Source: Combretum micranthum
Taxonomy: Eukaryota; Streptophyta; Magnoliopsida; Myrtales; Combretaceae
Length of the DNA stretch: 64,000 bases
Reading direction: 5' to 3'
NCBI GenBank assembly: GCA_024138025.1
Contig: JAMXBD010000583.1
Coordinates: 558,001-622,000, forward strand
Shown: piece after piece, positions 60,514 to 64,000 of the stretch
Position numbering within the stretch: position 1 is the stretch's first letter
Layout of the letters: every line of letters begins with the position of its first letter
The notes under the pieces: model-generated
The model's database searches: none
The model's input: the letters and a program-made list of their open reading frames with translations, nothing else
What the model was told of the DNA's origin: nothing
Translations under genes and position numbers: made by a program

Positions 60514-61179
60514 ATGGATGGATAACAAATGCTATATTGTTTATGATATCATAAATCAAACTATGCTTGCACAATCCCTATCGAAACACAATGCACTCGT
60601 GCACTACCGGGAAGGAGGAAGATTTAATTCATAGGCACGCGGAGCGGAGTCCCTCATATGTTGTTGAAGATAAAGTGGTCCCTGATGGCTAAAGAAAATG
60701 ACTAGCTCTCCCTCCTCCCTCTGCTTTAGTAAAACCTAATTAGGAAAAGTCTTAGGGGCGGCTGTTATTGTTAGCCATCTCGCAACACCCTATCTGTTTC
60801 TTCTCGTCTTTCTTCTTTTTCATTTTTTTTTTACTTTCAATACCCAATAAAAACCTATCAACCATCTTATCATCTTTATCTCTCAAGCACTCTAAGATGA
60901 TAAACTTGTTTATAAAAGATTTTACAGTTACTGCTAATATTGGTGTCAAAGAATTCAATATTTTGATATTAATACTTTAAAATCTCTAACAAAGATAGTC
61001 TCAAGGTGAAAATAAATCATCTTTTCTATCAGAAGTTTTTTGATATGAGTCTTTATATCTTTTATTTCGTTTTTTAGTACTCCATCCCTATATTGATATT
61101 CAGAGTATGGATTTTTATTCTCATGGTAGAACTTTTTACATTAAAAGGTTTTTGATACCATCTTTTGGTGTAAGAGATA

Positions 61180-61318
61180 TGATCTTGTTAGTTAGAGTTT
61201 GTCACACCTATCTCTTGTTGTTCATGTTTTGGGCTAATTTGTACTTTTTTTTTTTTTTTTATGAATAAATGAAGTTTCTTATTATCTAGCCAAAAGAAAA
61301 AAAAAAAAAAGAAAAGAA
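61180..61318 (+). other. Possible non-LTR retroposon 3' tail
   Basis: TTTGGGCTAATTTGTACT(T)n ATGAATAAATGAAGTTTCTTATTATC, followed by an A-rich run, resembles the 3' ends of plant L1 copies. No coding part is visible before it, and target duplications were not found. Confidence 0.3.
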
Positions 61319-62160
61319 AAATAGCTTACATTCACAAGCTCCAAATATAGCTTGGTCCTAATTAATAAAAATATTCAATGGTACTAATATGATGCAGGAA
61401 ATAAATAATAGTATATAAATACCCATTAAATTATGATATATTAATGATTTTATAAAATTTATGTATTATTACTAATTTTGTTTAAAATAATATCTTATCT
61501 AAATACGAGGCATATTAATACCATTGAATATTTTTTAGTTTGTTTGTGTGTTTTGGTTGTTTGTCCACCTTATAAATTGTCCATGAATATCCACACCACA
61601 TTCCACGCGAGGTAGTATACAAGGGACCACTTCATTTTTTCCATTTATTAGCCGCCACCGCCACTACTTTCATCCGAGGCGGACATTATGGCGAGATGCT
61701 AATTGTTATATTAATAAAAAAATGTTAGCCTATGGACAGATCTACTTATTAAGAAACCAATAAGAATTTTGTTTTTTTTTTTTTAATTTTTCTTTATATT
61801 TATTTTTCGTAAAATGTTAATATTAAAAATACCAAAAAAAAATGGTTTTAGGATCTTAACAAATACCTTTAACACCTACAATGAAATAGACAAATAATAA
61901 TAATAATAATAATAAGGATTTAAAGAATCAAAACAACTTTATCAATTTATTTGTCTATTGATGAAAACTGAAAGGAGAAAAATTAAGATAATCAAATCCC
62001 CCCACGCGTGTTTAGCATGAAAGATGAGCAATATGAATAATTGCTTCGATTCGACAACATACCCTAAATCGGGCCAGCATGTATTTGAACACAAACAAAA
62101 ACAAATACAGCCCTGTACGACCAAATATGCCGACATAAAACACAAAGTACTTTGTGGACA
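61319..62160. other. Intergenic stretch, with an (AAT)n microsatellite
   Basis: AT-rich, with AATAATAAT repeated at about 61892-61914. The minus-strand frame 61942-62163 has no recognised domain; this stretch may include the 3' flank of the VQ gene. Confidence 0.45.
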
Positions 62161-62458
62161 CACATATGAACGTTAAGAAAAATAAAATGCGGTCTTGGTT
62201 AAACTAATAATCAACAGTACCTGCAAAGTGAGATGATATTGATAAAATTAACATTGAAGAATGGTCCAACATTTCTCCTTAAGAAAAAGAAGGTCAGTAC
62301 CTAACTTCCTGCTTTATGTCCTTTTCCAAAGACTTGTGAATAGCTTTCCCTTCCAACTTGAAGAAGAGAGTTTCCAGGAAGTAAACCCCAATATGAACAA
62401 GAGAAGAAATCGCCATCCCCCCAACCCCCATCTTCTCATATACTTTTTGTTACCTCAG

Positions 62459-63424
62459 TCAACCAATGGATTCACATGCAGGTCGCCTATTTCTGGATGC
62501 AATTTTCATAATCGACCATTCAACAAGTAGGAAGGACACATCTCGGACCCCACTTGGAAAAAAGTTTTCTCCCAATGGAAAAGAACAACCAAGATTTATA
62601 TCTATTTTTACATATAACTGGACTTGTCTAGATTTGTATACCCTACTTACTCTTTTGCCCGTGTGATAGCTCCATCCTTCTTCTGGCTTAATGGAAAATG
62701 AAACTGTTGTCATTAGGGGAAGAGAAGGCCTTGGAGGCACTTGTAAGCCTGAAGACACACCATCCAGATGGTGAGATCCCATTATTCCTTGCATGTTAGT
62801 ATTGTTACTCCCTCTAGGGTTTATATTAATATTTCCAAGTCTTTGGAGAAAACCATCACCAGGAGGGACAGGACTAGCGGTGTTTAGAGAAAGCATGTAC
62901 TGAGGCTGATTTTGAGGTTGTTGTTGTTGTTGTTGCTGCATGGGATATTGCAGATGAAAACCGCCTGATGAAGCACTAGGATGATGCAGTACGAACCCAC
63001 CTTGACCCAAATGGCTCTGACCCGAACCTAGCCCGAAACTTATACTCAAAGGACCACCATGAGCAGTGGATCCTGATCCAAATGGTGCACTGGGCCCACC
63101 TGTGAACTGCTGGACCATGGCTCTGAAATTTGAAGTGTCAGTGTTTAGAAGGGTTGTTGGGGTTCGGCGAGAAGCCCTAGAACGTCTTCGGATTGGCTTG
63201 GACACACGTCCCTCAGGATTCAAATGATTACTATTGCTAGAGCCAGAACCCACTGGACTAGGAATAGTTCCCATTCCCACGGTGGCTGTGGTGGTCGTCA
63301 CCGCGGTGGCTTCTGCTCCTCCTCCTCCGCCGGCTACCATCCCTGTGCTGGAATTTTCAGGATTGGCAACCTGATAATATTGCACCCATTCATTAGGACT
63401 AGACATGGTATCGCTCATGGCCAT
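62459..63424 (-). CDS. VQ22: VQ-motif protein, JAV1/VQ22-like
   Basis: VQ proteins are plant nuclear cofactors that bind WRKY transcription factors; VQ22 (JAV1) restrains jasmonate defence in Arabidopsis. The protein starts MAMSDTMSSPNEWVQYYQ. It has a Gly/Thr-rich segment (31-50), a basic stretch KPIRRRSRASRR (76-87), TPTTLLNTDTSN and the VQ motif FRAMVQQFTG (100-109, consensus FxxxVQxxTG), then GGPSAPFGSG. A Gln tract lies at 163-169. The open frame is 321 codons, longer than is usual for this group. After residue 258 (EEGWSYHTGKR) a strong donor GTAAGT begins at 62650, so the last 63 codons may be intron. An acceptor TTTGCAG ending at 62221 would add 15 codons. The start is the first ATG; no other host gene is nearby. 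Orthology to VQ22 rather than a close paralogue is judged from motif context only. Confidence 0.85.
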   Translation of the reverse strand: MAMSDTMSSPNEWVQYYQVANPENSSTGMVAGGGGGAEATAVTTTTATVGMGTIPSPVGSGSSNSNHLNPEGRVSKPIRRRSRASRRTPTTLLNTDTSNFRAMVQQFTGGPSAPFGSGSTAHGGPLSISFGLGSGQSHLGQGGFVLHHPSASSGGFHLQYPMQQQQQQQPQNQPQYMLSLNTASPVPPGDGFLQRLGNININPRGSNNTNMQGIMGSHHLDGVSSGLQVPPRPSLPLMTTVSFSIKPEEGWSYHTGKRVSRVYKSRQVQLYVKIDINLGCSFPLGENFFPSGVRDVSFLLVEWSIMKIASRNRRPACESIG

Positions 63425-63540
63425 ATAACTGGCAATATCAGGAAAGGAAAAATTAAACAGGAAAAAAAAAAACCACTGAATTATTCTCTCAAATCCCTAA
63501 AAAGGGTGAAAAGAAGGAAAGAGTGAGGAAATGGGATTGG

Positions 63541-63549
63541 TACTTATAG
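63541..63549 (-). promoter_or_regulatory. TATA-like box of the VQ gene
   Basis: The minus strand reads CTATAAGTA about 117 bp upstream of the ATG. Transcription would then start near 63510 and leave a leader of roughly 85-90 bp. Confidence 0.5.
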
Positions 63550-63550
63550 T

Positions 63551-64000
63551 GAAATGGGTTTTGGGGTTGTGTTCAAACTCCAAGTAAAGACTTTTTTGGA
63601 GAAATATGGAGCGTTGATTTGGAAAGGTATAAGATTCCGATTAGATTTTGGAGACAAAGACTAAAGTGGCACGTGATGTTATATTTTACTAGATTATGTA
63701 ATGGTAGGAAAATTTTGGCAGCTACTGAGGTTCTGGAAGTGGAAGGGGGGGCAATAGCCAATAGGCCATTGTGTTTGCTTTTTTACCAAGGTTGTTGGTT
63801 CCTCGAGACCACGGAACAGTCCACATCCACACAAAGATAAAACCAAGATGACCGATGACGTTAGAAACCTTGGTGGTCCATGTCATCCTGCGACTTATCA
63901 ATACAGAAGACTACATTTTATCAGTCATACATTATGATGGCTATGAAGCAACCTGGTAATTTCGTTTCCTTAGCTCAAATCATGAAAATGGCTCCGTTCA
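63551..64000 (-). promoter_or_regulatory. Upstream region of the VQ gene
   Basis: It has no recognised coding sequence. Besides the G-box it holds a TGACGT string at about 63856-63861, an as-1/bZIP-type core. The plus frame 63619-63840 looks like chance. Confidence 0.4.
63670..63675. promoter_or_regulatory. G-box (CACGTG) upstream of the VQ gene
   Basis: A palindromic CACGTG lies about 245 bp upstream of the start codon. G-boxes are bound by bHLH factors such as MYC2 and by bZIP factors. This would fit jasmonate-linked control, but a single hexamer is weak evidence. Confidence 0.4.

Noticed and set aside
60768..60980. Hydrophobic 70-codon plus-strand ORF (possible small membrane protein)
   Set aside because: It is composed of Phe/Leu/Ile codons from a T-rich stretch, overlaps an antisense ORF of similar length and has no supporting signals.

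Overview
The window is nuclear DNA of a flowering plant, most likely a eudicot. It is AT-rich, packed with nested LTR retrotransposons, and carries one recognisable host gene at the right edge: a VQ-motif (JAV1/VQ22-like) regulator on the minus strand, about 62459-63424. I saw no tRNA, rRNA, CRISPR array or bacterial-type operon. All assignments come from reading the sequence; no database was searched.

Region 366-17798 is one Ty3/gypsy chromovirus (Tekay/Del type) with ~3.48 kb LTRs, a tRNA-iMet-type primer site and a gag-pol broken by many stops and frameshifts. Its 3' LTR has been hit twice: by a Copia-type solo LTR (12055-13511, perfect TSD CGTAG) and by a related Tekay LTR in reverse orientation (14181-17732, TSD CATAC/CGTAC). 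The second event makes a large inverted repeat.

Region 18556-36125 is a second nest. A small internally deleted Copia element on the minus strand was split by an Athila-type gypsy element (19567-35780, TSD TAGAT). The Athila 5' LTR was then split by another Tekay solo LTR (20861-24383, TSD GATTC/AATTC). The Athila element keeps its primer site, degenerate gag, protease, RT, RNase H, a nearly intact integrase and an ORF in the envelope-like position that is interrupted by a single in-frame stop.

Region 36126-56318 holds retroelement debris without coding capacity: a decayed Tat-type LTR with a primer-site remnant, three copies of a probable Copia (SIRE-like) LTR, Copia and Tekay LTR fragments in both orientations, and a 5.03 kb chimeric solo LTR with a perfect TSD AGTAG. 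It also contains two regular tandem arrays, with 94-bp and 52-bp periods.

Region 56319-62200 is intergenic. It holds a ~466-bp hAT-like miniature element rich in GGTTCC/GGAACC palindromes, possible non-LTR retroposon tails and microsatellites. The VQ gene follows, with a TATA-like box and a G-box upstream.

No new protein-coding system is evident. The unusual material is structural: nested and inverted LTRs, a chimeric LTR, arrays with palindromic cores, paired hairpins after the Athila pol gene, and an extreme poly-C run.
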